A stretch of DNA of 64,000 bases from Thiohalobacter thiocyanaticus (GTDB lineage: Bacteria; Pseudomonadota; Gammaproteobacteria; Thiohalobacterales; Thiohalobacteraceae), in NCBI RefSeq assembly GCF_003932505.1, contig NZ_QZMU01000001.1:1178001-1242000 (forward strand), read 5' to 3'. Shown here piece by piece: positions 47,588 to 57,026 of the stretch. The number at the start of each line of letters is the position of its first letter. Position 1 is the stretch's first letter. The notes below the pieces were generated by a model. The model had not been told where the DNA came from and ran no database searches. It saw nothing but the letters and a program-made list of their open reading frames with translations. The position numbers were made by a program, and so were the translations under genes.

Positions 47588-47692
47588 TCAGCCGCCGCTC
47601 CAGGCGAGCTGGCTCAGCAACTCCCACAGCCGCCACCGCAATCCGCTTTCGCGCCGGCGCTGCCGGTCGCAGGATCTGTACTGTCGGTCCAT
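47588..47692 (-). CDS. Candidate 34-aa small protein upstream of mddA
   Basis: Starts MDRQYRSCDRQRRRESG; basic front half, then RWRLWELLSQLAW, an amphipathic aromatic helix. ggggag lies 6 nt before the ATG, stronger than many full-length genes here. 51 bp upstream of mddA on the same strand. Could be a leader peptide or membrane-associated micropeptide. Support rests only on ribosome site and position. Confidence 0.35.
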   Translation of the reverse strand: MDRQYRSCDRQRRRESGLRWRLWELLSQLAWSGG

Positions 47693-47821
47693 GGTCGTCT
47701 CCCCGCTTGCCGTCGGTTCAGGACACGATGACTCGTGCCTTGAATACAAGGCTGGACCCGACAGGTATCAGGGGTATTTCGCGTTCGTCGTGCTTTGTAT
47801 GGGTTTTGTTTCAGGCGGGAA

Positions 47822-50800
47822 TCAGGACGCCAGCAGATCGTTCAGGCGCTGATACAGCAGGGGGATGTCGACCGGCTTGCGCAGCAGCCCCTGCAGGCCG
47901 GCCTGGCGGACACTGTCTTCGGTAATGTCCGCGCTGTAACCGGTATAGAGCAGGATGGGCACGGACGCGCCGGCGGCACGCAGGCAGCGCGCCGTCTCCA
48001 GGCCGCTCATGCCGGGCATGGTCTGATCCAGCAGCACGACATCGAAGCCACCGCCCTGGCGGGCGAAACCGTCCAGGGCCGCGCGGCCGTTGCCGGCCCG
48101 GGTGACCTGCAGCCCCCAGCTGTCGAACAGATCCTGCATGAAATCGCCGGCGGCGGGGTCGTCATCGACCACCAGGATATGTCCGTTCAGACGCCGGCGG
48201 ACGGCGCCGGCCGGCCCCGGTTCCGGGTAGGCGTCGGCACTGCCGACGGCGCCGGTCAGCGGTGGAAACAGCAATCGGAAGCGCGTGCCCAGGCCGGGCT
48301 CGGTCTCGACCAGCACGTGGGCCCCGGACTCATGCAGGATGCCGTGGATGGTGGCCAGGCCCATGCCGCTGCCGGCGCCGGTCTCCTTGGTGGTAAAAAA
48401 GGGTTCGAAGATGCGCTCCAGGTGTTCCGGGGCGATGCCGGGGCCGGTATCGGTCACGCTGAGCTCCACCAGCTCACCCTCCAGCGACTGGCGGCAGGAA
48501 CTGCAGACCGCGCGCGGCAGGATCACCCGGTGCAGCCCGATAACGATCCGTCCCGTGCCCTGCATGGCATCGCGGGCGTTGATGCAGAGGTTCATCAACA
48601 TCTGCTCGACCTGCACCGGATCCAGCATGACCGGCGGCACCCGGCCGTCCAGGTCGAGGCCGAACTCGATGCTGGACGGCACCACCGATCGCAGCAGCCG
48701 CAGGGTCTCCCGGGTGAGCGGGCCGAGATCCAGCGGCCGCGGCTCGCCGCGCTGGCCGCGGCTGAAGGTCAGCAGTTGGCGGATCAGGTCGCGGGCCCGT
48801 TCTCCGGACTGACGGGCACGCGCCAGGTACTGGCCCAGGCGGGGATCGGCCAGACCCTCGCAGTACTCCTCGGCCAGGCTGACATAGCCCATGATGCCGG
48901 TGAGGATGTTGTTGAAGTCATGCGCCACGCCGCCGGAGAGATGACCGATGGCCTCCATCTTCTGCGCCTGACGCAGCTGCGCCTCCAGCTGGGCGCGCGC
49001 CGCCTCGGCCTCCTTGGTCCGGGTGATGTCGCGCAGATAGCCGATGAAACTGTCGCCCGTCTCGCTGCGCGCCACCGTGATGGCCAGCTCGGCGGGAAAC
49101 TCACTGCCGTCGGCGCGCATCGCGTTGACTTCCACCCGCTGGCCGAGAAAGGGCCCACAGCCCTCCCGGCGATAACGCGCCAGACCGCTGCGGTGGGCCT
49201 CCCGATCGCGCGGCGGGATCATGAGTTCGGCCAATGGCTGCCCTAACACCTCATCGCACCGATAACCGAAACATTCCTCCGCCGCCGGATTGAACTCGGT
49301 GATGCGACCCCGGGCATCCATGCCGATGATGCAGTCCAGCGCGGTTTCGATGGTGGCGCGCAACCGGTTCTCGCTGCTGCGCAGGGCCTGCTCGCGCGCC
49401 TTGCGCTCGGTGATTTCGCGGGTGGAGGCCAGGATGCGCTCCACCCCGGCGATGGTCACCCGCTTCAGGCATACCTCGTCCCAGTGCAGGCTGCCGTCCT
49501 GATTGCGCCGGTGCCATTCGAAGCGCTGGGTGCCGCCGGCGCGGGCACGGGCCAGCCACTGCCGGGCTTCGGCCCCGGTGTAAGGCGGGACGCCGGCGCT
49601 GAGCGCACCGGGATCGATGTTCAGCATCTCCGCGTGGCTGTAGCCGTAGATCTCGCAGGCCCGGGGATTGACGTCGACGATCCGGCCGCTGTCGATATCG
49701 TGGATGAACACGGCATCCTCGGCGGCCTCGAAGATGCCGCGGTAACTGGCCTCGGACTGGCGCAAGGCCTGATCGATCTGCATGCGCTCGATCTCGGCCG
49801 CCGCCCGTACCGAGAAGATACGCAGGATGGATTCGACCAGTTCGGGCTGGGCCAGGCCGCCGCGGTTGACCACCGCAATCAGACCCAGCGCCCGGCCGGC
49901 GGAATCGAACAGCGGGTAGCCGGCATAGCCGTCGAAGCCGAACGCATGCAGCATGTTGTCGCCGGGATAGCGCTGACGCAGACCCTGCGGGATGAAGCAG
50001 AAGTCCCGGCCCACCACGGCCTGGCAGGGGGTGCCTTCGAGGTCGTATTCGAAATTCTCGCCCATCTCACCCTGGTGGCAGATCGCCAGGGTCTGCAGCC
50101 GCCGGCCATCACCCTTGAGCTCGCCGATGAAGGCGAAATCCACTTCCAGGCTGCGGGTCAGGTAATAGGCGATGGCCTCGAACACGTCGTCGCTGCTGGT
50201 CCCCGACACGCCCAGCGCCACGTTGCTCAAGGCGGTTTCGGTACGCTTGCGCTCGGTGATATCGGTGGAGATACCGCACACGGCATAGGCCTCACCCTCG
50301 GTGTTGAACAGGGGAAACTTGATGGACAGATAGGTGCGCGCACAGCCGGCGACGGTGATGGTCTCCTCGTATTCGATCGCGGCCGACTGTTCCAGCACCC
50401 GGGCATCGTTGCGACGCAGCACCCGGACGGTGTCGGCATCGAACAGGCCCAGTTCGGCATCGGTTTTCCCGACGGGGTGGCCCGCGGGCAGATCGAACAG
50501 GCGTTCGAACCGGCGGTTGGCGAGGAGATAGTGTCCGTCGCGGTCCTTGACGTACACCACGGCGGTGGTATTGGCGAGGATCTGGGTCAGCCGGGTCTCG
50601 CTCTCGCGCCAGGCGGCCTCGGCCCGGAACAGGTCTCCGAGATCCTGCAACCGCCCCTGCAGCACCTGCGGCCCGGCCGTACCGCCCGGTTCCAGCTGTA
50701 CCAGGGCCCGCACCGGCTTCCGCCCGTCGGCCCCGAACCGCCATTCGAAGGCCTGGGGCAGCCGGGCGGCGGCGGCAACGCGCTGCGCCCAGGCCTCGGC

Positions 50801-51010
50801 GGAAGGCGTACCGTCCGGCTGGACGGACGGGGACAGGGCCAGCGGATCCATGCCGTCGAGCTGTTCCGGGGCGCAGTCCCAGATGGCCGCGGCACGGGCG
50901 TCGCAGCCGTGCAGGCGGCCACTGGACAGGACAAAATGACCGGTCTCGCTCATCGCGACCGTTGGATCACCGGGCTCCGGGACTGGGAAGGCCTGTATGC
51001 GCACCGTCAT
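47822..51010 (-). CDS. Multi-sensor hybrid histidine kinase
   Basis: 1062 aa: an N-terminal region without clear domain, PAS (about 135-260), GAF (about 265-410), PAS (425-545), PAS (550-670), HisKA with phospho-His in GGVAHDFNNILTG, HATPase_c with NARDAM, DTGPGI and GAGSGMGLA, then a C-terminal receiver with VVDDDPA and LLDQTMPGMSG. A CSSC pair is inserted between the N and G1 boxes. No transmembrane segment, so cytoplasmic sensing. Lies just downstream of an OmpR-type regulator. Confidence 0.9.
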   Translation of the reverse strand: MTVRIQAFPVPEPGDPTVAMSETGHFVLSSGRLHGCDARAAAIWDCAPEQLDGMDPLALSPSVQPDGTPSAEAWAQRVAAAARLPQAFEWRFGADGRKPVRALVQLEPGGTAGPQVLQGRLQDLGDLFRAEAAWRESETRLTQILANTTAVVYVKDRDGHYLLANRRFERLFDLPAGHPVGKTDAELGLFDADTVRVLRRNDARVLEQSAAIEYEETITVAGCARTYLSIKFPLFNTEGEAYAVCGISTDITERKRTETALSNVALGVSGTSSDDVFEAIAYYLTRSLEVDFAFIGELKGDGRRLQTLAICHQGEMGENFEYDLEGTPCQAVVGRDFCFIPQGLRQRYPGDNMLHAFGFDGYAGYPLFDSAGRALGLIAVVNRGGLAQPELVESILRIFSVRAAAEIERMQIDQALRQSEASYRGIFEAAEDAVFIHDIDSGRIVDVNPRACEIYGYSHAEMLNIDPGALSAGVPPYTGAEARQWLARARAGGTQRFEWHRRNQDGSLHWDEVCLKRVTIAGVERILASTREITERKAREQALRSSENRLRATIETALDCIIGMDARGRITEFNPAAEECFGYRCDEVLGQPLAELMIPPRDREAHRSGLARYRREGCGPFLGQRVEVNAMRADGSEFPAELAITVARSETGDSFIGYLRDITRTKEAEAARAQLEAQLRQAQKMEAIGHLSGGVAHDFNNILTGIMGYVSLAEEYCEGLADPRLGQYLARARQSGERARDLIRQLLTFSRGQRGEPRPLDLGPLTRETLRLLRSVVPSSIEFGLDLDGRVPPVMLDPVQVEQMLMNLCINARDAMQGTGRIVIGLHRVILPRAVCSSCRQSLEGELVELSVTDTGPGIAPEHLERIFEPFFTTKETGAGSGMGLATIHGILHESGAHVLVETEPGLGTRFRLLFPPLTGAVGSADAYPEPGPAGAVRRRLNGHILVVDDDPAAGDFMQDLFDSWGLQVTRAGNGRAALDGFARQGGGFDVVLLDQTMPGMSGLETARCLRAAGASVPILLYTGYSADITEDSVRQAGLQGLLRKPVDIPLLYQRLNDLLAS

Positions 51011-51081
51011 CGATCCTCAGGGAATGCCTGTCGATGAGTCTATCAACCCCGGGCCGGGACGCAGGTCCGCGCAAAACTTCT

Positions 51082-51107
51082 GTTACAACTGAAACACCGC
51101 CGTTACA
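51082..51107 (-). promoter_or_regulatory. Possible response-regulator sites between the regulator and kinase genes
   Basis: Three near-repeats gttaca, gaaaca, gttaca at 51082, 51091 and 51102, spaced 9 and 11 bp, about one helical turn, as OmpR-type regulators like. Lies in the 108-bp gap before the kinase gene. Motif evidence only. Confidence 0.3.
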
Positions 51108-51118
51108 GAGACGGGCAT

Positions 51119-51844
51119 TCACACCGTGCCCGCCGCGGGAACATACATGTAGCCCACGCCCCGGACCGTGCGGATCAGTTGCGGCTGTTCCGGGTCCGGT
51201 TCCAGCTTGCGGCGCAGCCGGGTGATGCGGATATCGATGCTGCGGTCAAACGGATTCCAGTCGCGGTTCTGGGTCAGGTTGAGCAACTGGTCACGGGACA
51301 GCGGCCGGTTGGGCCGCTCCACGAAAACCTGCAGCAGACCGAACTCCATGGCGGTGAGGGGAATCTCCCGCCCCTCGGCATCGAACAGCTGTCGACGGTC
51401 CAGGTCCAGCAGGCAGGGACCGACGGCAAGCCGCCGGTTGGCGACGGCCACGACGGCCGGTACGGCGGGTTCACGCCGGTAGCGGCGCAGCACACTCTTG
51501 ATCCGCGCCAGCAGTTCGCGCGGCTCGAAGGGTTTGGCCAGATAATCGTCGGCACCGACCTCCAGCCCGACGATGCGGTCGACCGGCTCGCCGGCGCCGG
51601 AGATCATGATCACGCCCACATCACAGTGCTCGCGCACGAAGCGCGCCAGGCTCAGCCCGTCCTCACCGGGCAGGCCCACATCCAGCAGCACCACGTCCGC
51701 CGCGGCACCGGCCAGATGGCTGCGCAGTGCCGCACCGCTGTCGAGCGCGGTGACCTGATAATCATGTTCGGAAAGATAGTCCTGCAGGAACGACCGCACA
51801 TCCGGATCGTCGTCCACAACCAGGACCCGTACCTCTGTCTCCAT
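51119..51844 (-). CDS. OmpR/PhoB-family response regulator
   Basis: 241 aa. Receiver with VVDDDPD, phospho-Asp in VLLDVGLPGEDG and Lys in DYLAKPFEPREL; winged-helix DNA-binding domain with EFGLLQVFVERPNRPLSRDQLL and DIRITRLRRKLE...IRTVRGVGYMY. ATG 51844 (METEVRVLVV) fits the family; a start 7 residues upstream is weaker. Likely partner of the hybrid kinase downstream. Confidence 0.92.
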   Translation of the reverse strand: METEVRVLVVDDDPDVRSFLQDYLSEHDYQVTALDSGAALRSHLAGAAADVVLLDVGLPGEDGLSLARFVREHCDVGVIMISGAGEPVDRIVGLEVGADDYLAKPFEPRELLARIKSVLRRYRREPAVPAVVAVANRRLAVGPCLLDLDRRQLFDAEGREIPLTAMEFGLLQVFVERPNRPLSRDQLLNLTQNRDWNPFDRSIDIRITRLRRKLEPDPEQPQLIRTVRGVGYMYVPAAGTV

Positions 51845-51926
51845 GCTCGTCCCCCCGGCAAGCATGCACTATTATAAACGGCTCCCGGCTCCCGCCGCAC
51901 GCCCGGTGGGCGGGGCCGGCGCTGGT

Positions 51927-52823
51927 TCAGAACTCCTGCAGCAGCCGGTCGATGCGCTGCCGCAGGGCCCTGAGTTCCTCCTGCATGGCCTCCCGGTCAG
52001 CGGTGTCCGCACCGGTTGACCCGCCGCCCTGCTGCTGCCGGAGTTCGGCCAGCTGTCGGCGCAGCTCGGCATTCTCGCGCTCCAGCTCCGCGACACGGGC
52101 CTCGTAGCTGGCGTAGGTCGAGGCGGCTTCCTGCTCGGCCTGCTCCTGCGCCCGCTCGAGCTCTGCGACCCGTGCCTCGTAGCTGGCGTAGGCATCCCGG
52201 GCCTGGCGCTCGGCGGATTCCAGGTCATGTTCCAGCTCGCTGACCCGGGTTTCATACTGTTTGAAGGTCTCGCGGGCATCGGTGGCGGCGGCCTCGAGCG
52301 CGTTCAGTTCGGTACTGCCTTCAGCATGGTCCTCGCGCCCCTGTTCCAGCTCGGCCACCCGCTTCTCATAGGCGGCGTAGGCCTGGCGGCTCTGCGTCCG
52401 GGCCGCCTCCAGCTCGTGTTCCAGCTCGCCGACCCTGTCCTCGTAATCCTGATAGGCGGCGCGCGCCTGGATGGCGGCCTGTTCCCTGCCCTGCTCCAGC
52501 TCGCGGACCCGCTGCTGGTAGCTGTCGTAGGTCTCGCGCGCCTGCTGCTCGCCCTGGTCCTTCTCGCGCGCCAGCTCGGCCAGGTAGCTTTCGTAGCTGG
52601 CGTAGGTCTCGGCGGCCTGTTGCCCGGCCTGTTCCAGCGTCGGCTCCGTTCCTTCCGGTGCCGCGGTTTCAGCCTGCGGCGGCGCCTCCCCACCCTGGCG
52701 ATCCTGCACCAGGCTGGCGACAAACAGGAATACCAGCACCACCACGGCGGCGATCTTGGCCTTGCCCAGGTTGCTCTCCTCGTTCCAGTTCTGTCTGAAC
52801 CAGTTGCTTACGGCATCCAGCAT
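51927..52823 (-). CDS. Membrane-anchored protein with seven coiled-coil repeats
   Basis: 298 aa. One membrane helix (about 22-40, AKIAAVVVLVFLFVASLV), then seven units of about 25 residues built on A-x-(A/T)Y-x-x-YE-x-RV-x-ELE, then a leucine-zipper-like end (LERENAELRRQLAELR). The repeats predict a long coiled coil. No known family; might be a spacer or scaffold across the periplasm or cytoplasm. Confidence 0.72.
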   Translation of the reverse strand: MLDAVSNWFRQNWNEESNLGKAKIAAVVVLVFLFVASLVQDRQGGEAPPQAETAAPEGTEPTLEQAGQQAAETYASYESYLAELAREKDQGEQQARETYDSYQQRVRELEQGREQAAIQARAAYQDYEDRVGELEHELEAARTQSRQAYAAYEKRVAELEQGREDHAEGSTELNALEAAATDARETFKQYETRVSELEHDLESAERQARDAYASYEARVAELERAQEQAEQEAASTYASYEARVAELERENAELRRQLAELRQQQGGGSTGADTADREAMQEELRALRQRIDRLLQEF

Positions 52824-52971
52824 ACTCTCCCCCCGGCTGTGTCTTGGCTGTCTCTACTGTAACGTATTATAGGCGGATTCGCTGAACCGGCACGCGGGAA
52901 CCCGGCATTGCGACATTGCCCGGATCCGGTATGCTGTATCCTTTCGATCCCGACCCCGAACCCGCGCCCTG

Positions 52972-53652
52972 ATGAAACGACTCCTGCCGCTGCTGATCCT
53001 GCTGCTCATCATCCTGATCCTGGTGCCGCTGCTGCGCGACAGCCAGGGGCCGCGCGAGCCTGCCACCGGCCTGCCCTGGCAGGTGGAGGTCACGCCCGAC
53101 GGCTACAGCCGGGTATTCGGCCTGACCCTGGGTCGGAGCACCTTCAGGGAGGCGATCCAGCGGCACGGCCAGGACATGGAACTGGCCATCATCACCGATA
53201 CCGGTGAGGACGGTTCACTCGAGCTGTTCTACCGCCGCTTCATGGCGGGCAACTTCTCCGGCCAGATGATCCTTACCGCTGACCTGGACCGGGAGACACT
53301 GCTGGGCCTGCGCGAGCGCGCGGCCGACAGCAAGGTACTGGACAGCGGAGCGCGCCAGTTCACCCTCGACCCCGAGGACCTGCCGACGGCCTATGCCGCA
53401 ACCATTGGCTCCATCACCTTCATCCCGGCCGCCAACATCGATGCCGAAGTGGCGCAGCACCGTTTCGGCCAGCCGGTCGAACGCGTCCGGCTGAGCGAAC
53501 AGGCCGAACACCTGTTGTATCCACAGATCGGACTGGATCTGATCCTCAATCAGGAGGGTCAGGAGGTGCTGCAGTATGTGGCGCCGCGGGATTTCGCCCG
53601 GCTGCGCGAGCCGCTGCAGCGCGCCATCGAATCGGAACCGGCCGACCGCTGA
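52972..53652 (+). CDS. Conserved hypothetical membrane-anchored protein
   Basis: 226 aa. N-terminal hydrophobic anchor (LLPLLILLLIILILVPLL) followed by a soluble domain, WQVEVTPDGYSRVFGLTLGRSTF, and a later IIGSITFIPAANID-like strand. No catalytic motif recognised. 52 bp upstream of uup, perhaps co-transcribed. Confidence 0.68.
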   Translation: MKRLLPLLILLLIILILVPLLRDSQGPREPATGLPWQVEVTPDGYSRVFGLTLGRSTFREAIQRHGQDMELAIITDTGEDGSLELFYRRFMAGNFSGQMILTADLDRETLLGLRERAADSKVLDSGARQFTLDPEDLPTAYAATIGSITFIPAANIDAEVAQHRFGQPVERVRLSEQAEHLLYPQIGLDLILNQEGQEVLQYVAPRDFARLREPLQRAIESEPADR

Positions 53653-53704
53653 CGTCTGCCGTCACGCTATAATGTCCGTTTCTCCTGGTCCCTGAAGCCC
53701 CACC

Positions 53705-55606
53705 ATGCCCCTGCTCAGTTTCCGCGACGTCACCCTCCAGTACGGCGACCCGCCCCTGCTCGACGGCGTCAGCTTCCAGATCGAACCCGGCGAACGCCTG
53801 TGCCTGATCGGGCGCAACGGCACCGGCAAGTCCACCCTGCTGCGGCTGGTCGCCGGTGAACTCGCGCCCGACGACGGGCTGATCCAGCGCGCCGACGGCC
53901 TGCGTATCGCCCAGCTGGCCCAGGAGGTCCCGCGCGGAGCCGCCGGCAGCGTATACCATGTGGTCGCCGAGGGACTGGGCGAGGTGGGTCGGCTGGTCGA
54001 GCAGTACCACACCCTCACCCATGCCATCGCCGCCGGCGACCTGAGCCGGATGGACGAACTGGAACAGTGCCAGCACGCCCTGGAAGGTGCCGGCGGCTGG
54101 GAGATCAACCAGCGGGTTGACACCGTGCTATCTAAACTCGAGCTGGATGCCGAGGCGCAGATCGAGCAGCTTTCCGGGGGGCTCAAGCGCCGTGTACTAC
54201 TGGCACGCGCCCTGGTAAGCCAGCCCGACCTGCTGCTGCTGGACGAGCCCACCAATCACCTGGACATCGACGCCATCACCTGGCTGGAGGAATTCCTGCT
54301 CGGCTGGCAGGGTGCGCTGCTGTTCATCACCCACGACCGTGCCTTCCTGCGCCGCCTGGCCACCCGCATCATCGAACTGGACCGGGGCCATCTCACCGAC
54401 TTCCCCGGCGACTACGACACCTACCTCAGACGCAAGGCCGAGCTGCTGGCCGAGGAGGAACGCCACAACGCCCTGTTCGACCGGAAGCTGGCCCAGGAAG
54501 AGGCCTGGATCCGCCAGGGCATCAAGGCCCGGCGCACCCGCAACGAGGGCCGCGTCCGGGCCCTCCAGCAGCTGCGCCGCGAGCGGGCCGAGCGCCGCGA
54601 ACGCACCGGCCCGGCCCGGATCAGCGTCCAGTCGGGCGAGCGTTCGGGCAAGCTGGTGGTCGAGGCCGAGGACGCCGGCTTCGACTATGACGGCGAGCCG
54701 GTCATCCGGGGTCTGACCACCACCATCCTGCGCGGCGACAAGGTCGGCATCATCGGCCCCAATGGCGCCGGCAAGACCACCTTGCTGCGCCTGCTGCTGG
54801 GCGAGCTGGAACCGACCGCCGGCCGCATCCGCCGTGGCACCAACCTGGAGGTCGCCTACTTCGATCAGTACCGGGCCGCGCTGGAGGAAGACAAGACGGT
54901 GCTGGACAACGTCGGCCAGGGCCGCGACCGGCTCACCATCAACGGTCAGGACCGGCACGTGATCAGCTACCTACAGGACTTTCTGTTCGCCCCGGCCCGG
55001 GCCCGACAGCCGGTCAGCGCCCTGTCCGGCGGCGAGCGCAACCGGCTGCTGCTGGCAAAACTCTTCACCCGGCCGGCCAATGTGCTGGTGCTGGACGAGC
55101 CGACCAACGACCTGGACACCGACACCCTGGAACTGCTGGAAGAGCTGCTGATCGAATACACAGGCACAGTGCTGCTGGTCAGCCATGACCGCGCCTTTCT
55201 CGACAACATCGTCACCAGCTCACTGGTCTTCGAAGGCGGCGGCAGGGTGAACGAGTATGTCGGCGGCTACGCCGACTGGCTGCGCCAGCGCGAGCAGGCG
55301 CAGAACCGGAGCCCGGCCTCAGCTCCGGCAGCGGCGCGCGCGGCTGCAGGCGCTGCCGCCACTGCACCCCGCCCTGCCCGAACGGCAAAATTGTCCTACA
55401 AGGATCAGCGTGAACTGGAACAGTTGCCGCAGCGGATCGAGCAGCTGGAAAACGAACAGGCCCGGCTCAGCGAAGCGCTTGGTCGGCCGGAATTGTATCA
55501 ACAGGACAAAGCCGGTATCGGCCGCGCCCGGGCACAACTCAAGGCGGTGGAGTCTGAACTGGAACAGGCTTACGCCAGGTGGGAGGAACTGGAAGCACGG
55601 AACTGA
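53705..55606 (+). CDS. uup: ABC-F family ATPase Uup
   Basis: 633 aa, two ABC domains without membrane parts: GRNGTGKST with LSGGLKRR, LLLDEPTNHLD; and GPNGAGKTT with LSGGERNR, LVLDEPTNDLD. The Pro/Ala linker and the C-terminal coiled coil (RELEQLPQRIEQLENEQARL) identify Uup rather than EttA. Acts on ribosomes or in DNA-excision control. Confidence 0.93.
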   Translation: MPLLSFRDVTLQYGDPPLLDGVSFQIEPGERLCLIGRNGTGKSTLLRLVAGELAPDDGLIQRADGLRIAQLAQEVPRGAAGSVYHVVAEGLGEVGRLVEQYHTLTHAIAAGDLSRMDELEQCQHALEGAGGWEINQRVDTVLSKLELDAEAQIEQLSGGLKRRVLLARALVSQPDLLLLDEPTNHLDIDAITWLEEFLLGWQGALLFITHDRAFLRRLATRIIELDRGHLTDFPGDYDTYLRRKAELLAEEERHNALFDRKLAQEEAWIRQGIKARRTRNEGRVRALQQLRRERAERRERTGPARISVQSGERSGKLVVEAEDAGFDYDGEPVIRGLTTTILRGDKVGIIGPNGAGKTTLLRLLLGELEPTAGRIRRGTNLEVAYFDQYRAALEEDKTVLDNVGQGRDRLTINGQDRHVISYLQDFLFAPARARQPVSALSGGERNRLLLAKLFTRPANVLVLDEPTNDLDTDTLELLEELLIEYTGTVLLVSHDRAFLDNIVTSSLVFEGGGRVNEYVGGYADWLRQREQAQNRSPASAPAAARAAAGAAATAPRPARTAKLSYKDQRELEQLPQRIEQLENEQARLSEALGRPELYQQDKAGIGRARAQLKAVESELEQAYARWEELEARN

Positions 55607-55617
55607 AGATGGAAAAG

Positions 55618-55651
55618 TGCGCAGGGCGGGCGGAAGAGCCCGCCCTGCGCA
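55618..55651 (-). terminator. Strong hairpin between convergent uup and VPLPA-CTERM genes
   Basis: 14-bp perfect GC-rich stem (tgcgcagggcgggc with its complement) and a 6-nt loop. On the minus strand it is followed by acTTTTcc, a weak T-run. Probably ends transcription mainly of the minus-strand gene. Confidence 0.65.
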
Positions 55652-55679
55652 GCCCCCGGGAAGGGGGCGAGGGGAACAT

Positions 55680-56342
55680 TCAGGCGGCAGACTGGACAGC
55701 AGCGGGGTTGCGGCGACGGGCAACACCCAGCATACCGACTATGCCACTGATGAACAGCCAGGCAGCGGCAGGCAGCGGGACGGCCTGGGGCGGCTCGACG
55801 CCGTTGCCGTTATCGCCACCCTTGCCATGCCCCATACCGAAGTAGCCGGCGACCTTGGCGGCGAACTCATCGCCGATCTGGTCCTGGCCGGCACCGATCA
55901 GGGTAAAGTCGAGCTGATCGGTACGGTTGTTCCCTTCGGTCCAGAGCGCAATGTCGAAGACACCCTGGCCACCCATCTGCTGATCCGTCTTGACGGACCA
56001 GCCGTCAGGCAGATTGCTCAGCTCCAGCGGGGTCGAACTCAGGACCACACTGCCATTGTCGGTCGTCTCGGTCTCCATAGTGGGATCGACGTTGAAGCCG
56101 AATGCCTGGAGCCCGAAATTACCCCCGAACGAGAACTCCTCCAGGAGCTTGACGCTGAAATCGAGCGCCCCCTCGACGGCCGTGCTATCCATGATATCGA
56201 CCGAAAAATATGAGTCGTCCCCCGACATGGCACCGGCTTCGGCCGGAAGCCCCGGAACCGAAGCGGCGCTGACTGCGGCGCCGTAGGTGGACGCACAGAT
56301 CGCAAGCACTCCCAGTACGGATCTATTCATTTTCGTTTCCAT
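55680..56342 (-). CDS. VPLPA-CTERM sorted secreted protein
   Basis: 220 aa. Signal peptide (VLGVLAICASTYGAAVSAA), a beta-rich middle, and a C-terminal sorting tag: AVPLPAAAWLFISGIVGMLG then ARRR, the tripartite motif recognised by exosortases (VPLPA-CTERM class). A taggag box lies 6 nt before ATG 56342. No exosortase is in the window. Preceded by a sigma-54 promoter and near a sigma-54 activator, typical of PEP-CTERM gene control. Confidence 0.87.
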   Translation of the reverse strand: METKMNRSVLGVLAICASTYGAAVSAASVPGLPAEAGAMSGDDSYFSVDIMDSTAVEGALDFSVKLLEEFSFGGNFGLQAFGFNVDPTMETETTDNGSVVLSSTPLELSNLPDGWSVKTDQQMGGQGVFDIALWTEGNNRTDQLDFTLIGAGQDQIGDEFAAKVAGYFGMGHGKGGDNGNGVEPPQAVPLPAAAWLFISGIVGMLGVARRRNPAAVQSAA

Positions 56343-56420
56343 AATCGACTCCTAGCATCGTTGGTCTTGGTTTAAGTGAAATGTTTTTAATCTCGGGCGA
56401 ATTCGCACCGCCAAAACCCT

Positions 56421-56436
56421 TGCAAAGGCCATTCCA
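56421..56436 (-). promoter_or_regulatory. Sigma-54 promoter of the VPLPA-CTERM gene
   Basis: Minus strand tggaatggcctttgca: invariant GG and GC separated by 10 nt, 10 of 12 defined positions match TGGCAC-R-N4-TTGCW. Predicted transcript start is about 65 nt upstream of ATG 56342. Confidence 0.65.
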
Positions 56437-56507
56437 GCTCAATACAGCAAACCCGGACCAGGTATCAACACGTTATCGTTCACAACAGGGGATCGAGCTT
56501 CCATGCA

Positions 56508-56518
56508 TGTCGCTGACA
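56508..56518. promoter_or_regulatory. Candidate enhancer site (tgtcgctgaca)
   Basis: Small palindrome TGTC-GCT-GACA about 72 bp upstream of the -24 box on the minus strand, the usual distance for a sigma-54 activator. The half-site tgtcgctg recurs in the palindrome at 58705-58722. Confidence 0.35.
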
Positions 56519-56542
56519 GGAAACAGGTATCAAAAATAAACA

Positions 56543-57026
56543 TCTAACCTGAATTGCCCTTCCTCCGAGAGACATGGAATCAAGCACCTGCGCCAGGGAA
56601 AGCATGAAGAAACAGGCGCAAACACGTCTGACTTGCATACACACGCATCGGCGGCATAATGGGCCCACAAACCCGGAAGACCTGCACCTCATTCCTGCCA
56701 GGCCATCCCCGCCAGCCGCGAATCCGCAACGCCATGTCGTCGTTATAAAGCGACAAAAAGTTATTCGCCGAATCAGACAGATAGTTCAGAGCACGCATTC
56801 TGCGTCTGCATAACGCAACAGGTATTCCGGGAAGACGCAGAAAGCACCGGTGAGAAAACCCTTTCACGGATTAAAACGCGGATCTGTGACGTGGTACACA
56901 CGGGACCAGGGCTGCGGCACACATCATGCAGAGCCGCAGCCGGACGGGACCGACAGTTTTGTCGGAAGGAAGGAAGAAGACACTGAGAGAAAACCCGGCA
57001 ACAGCCTCAGAGCCGGGGAAGTACAG
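56543..57026. other. 484-bp region with no supported gene
   Basis: Between the VPLPA-CTERM promoter and the end of the sigma-54 activator gene. Lower GC than the surroundings, no good ORF. Contains two further tgtcg/cgaca inverted pairs (56735-56755 and 56950-56965). Could hide a small RNA; nothing specific is recognised. Confidence 0.4.
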
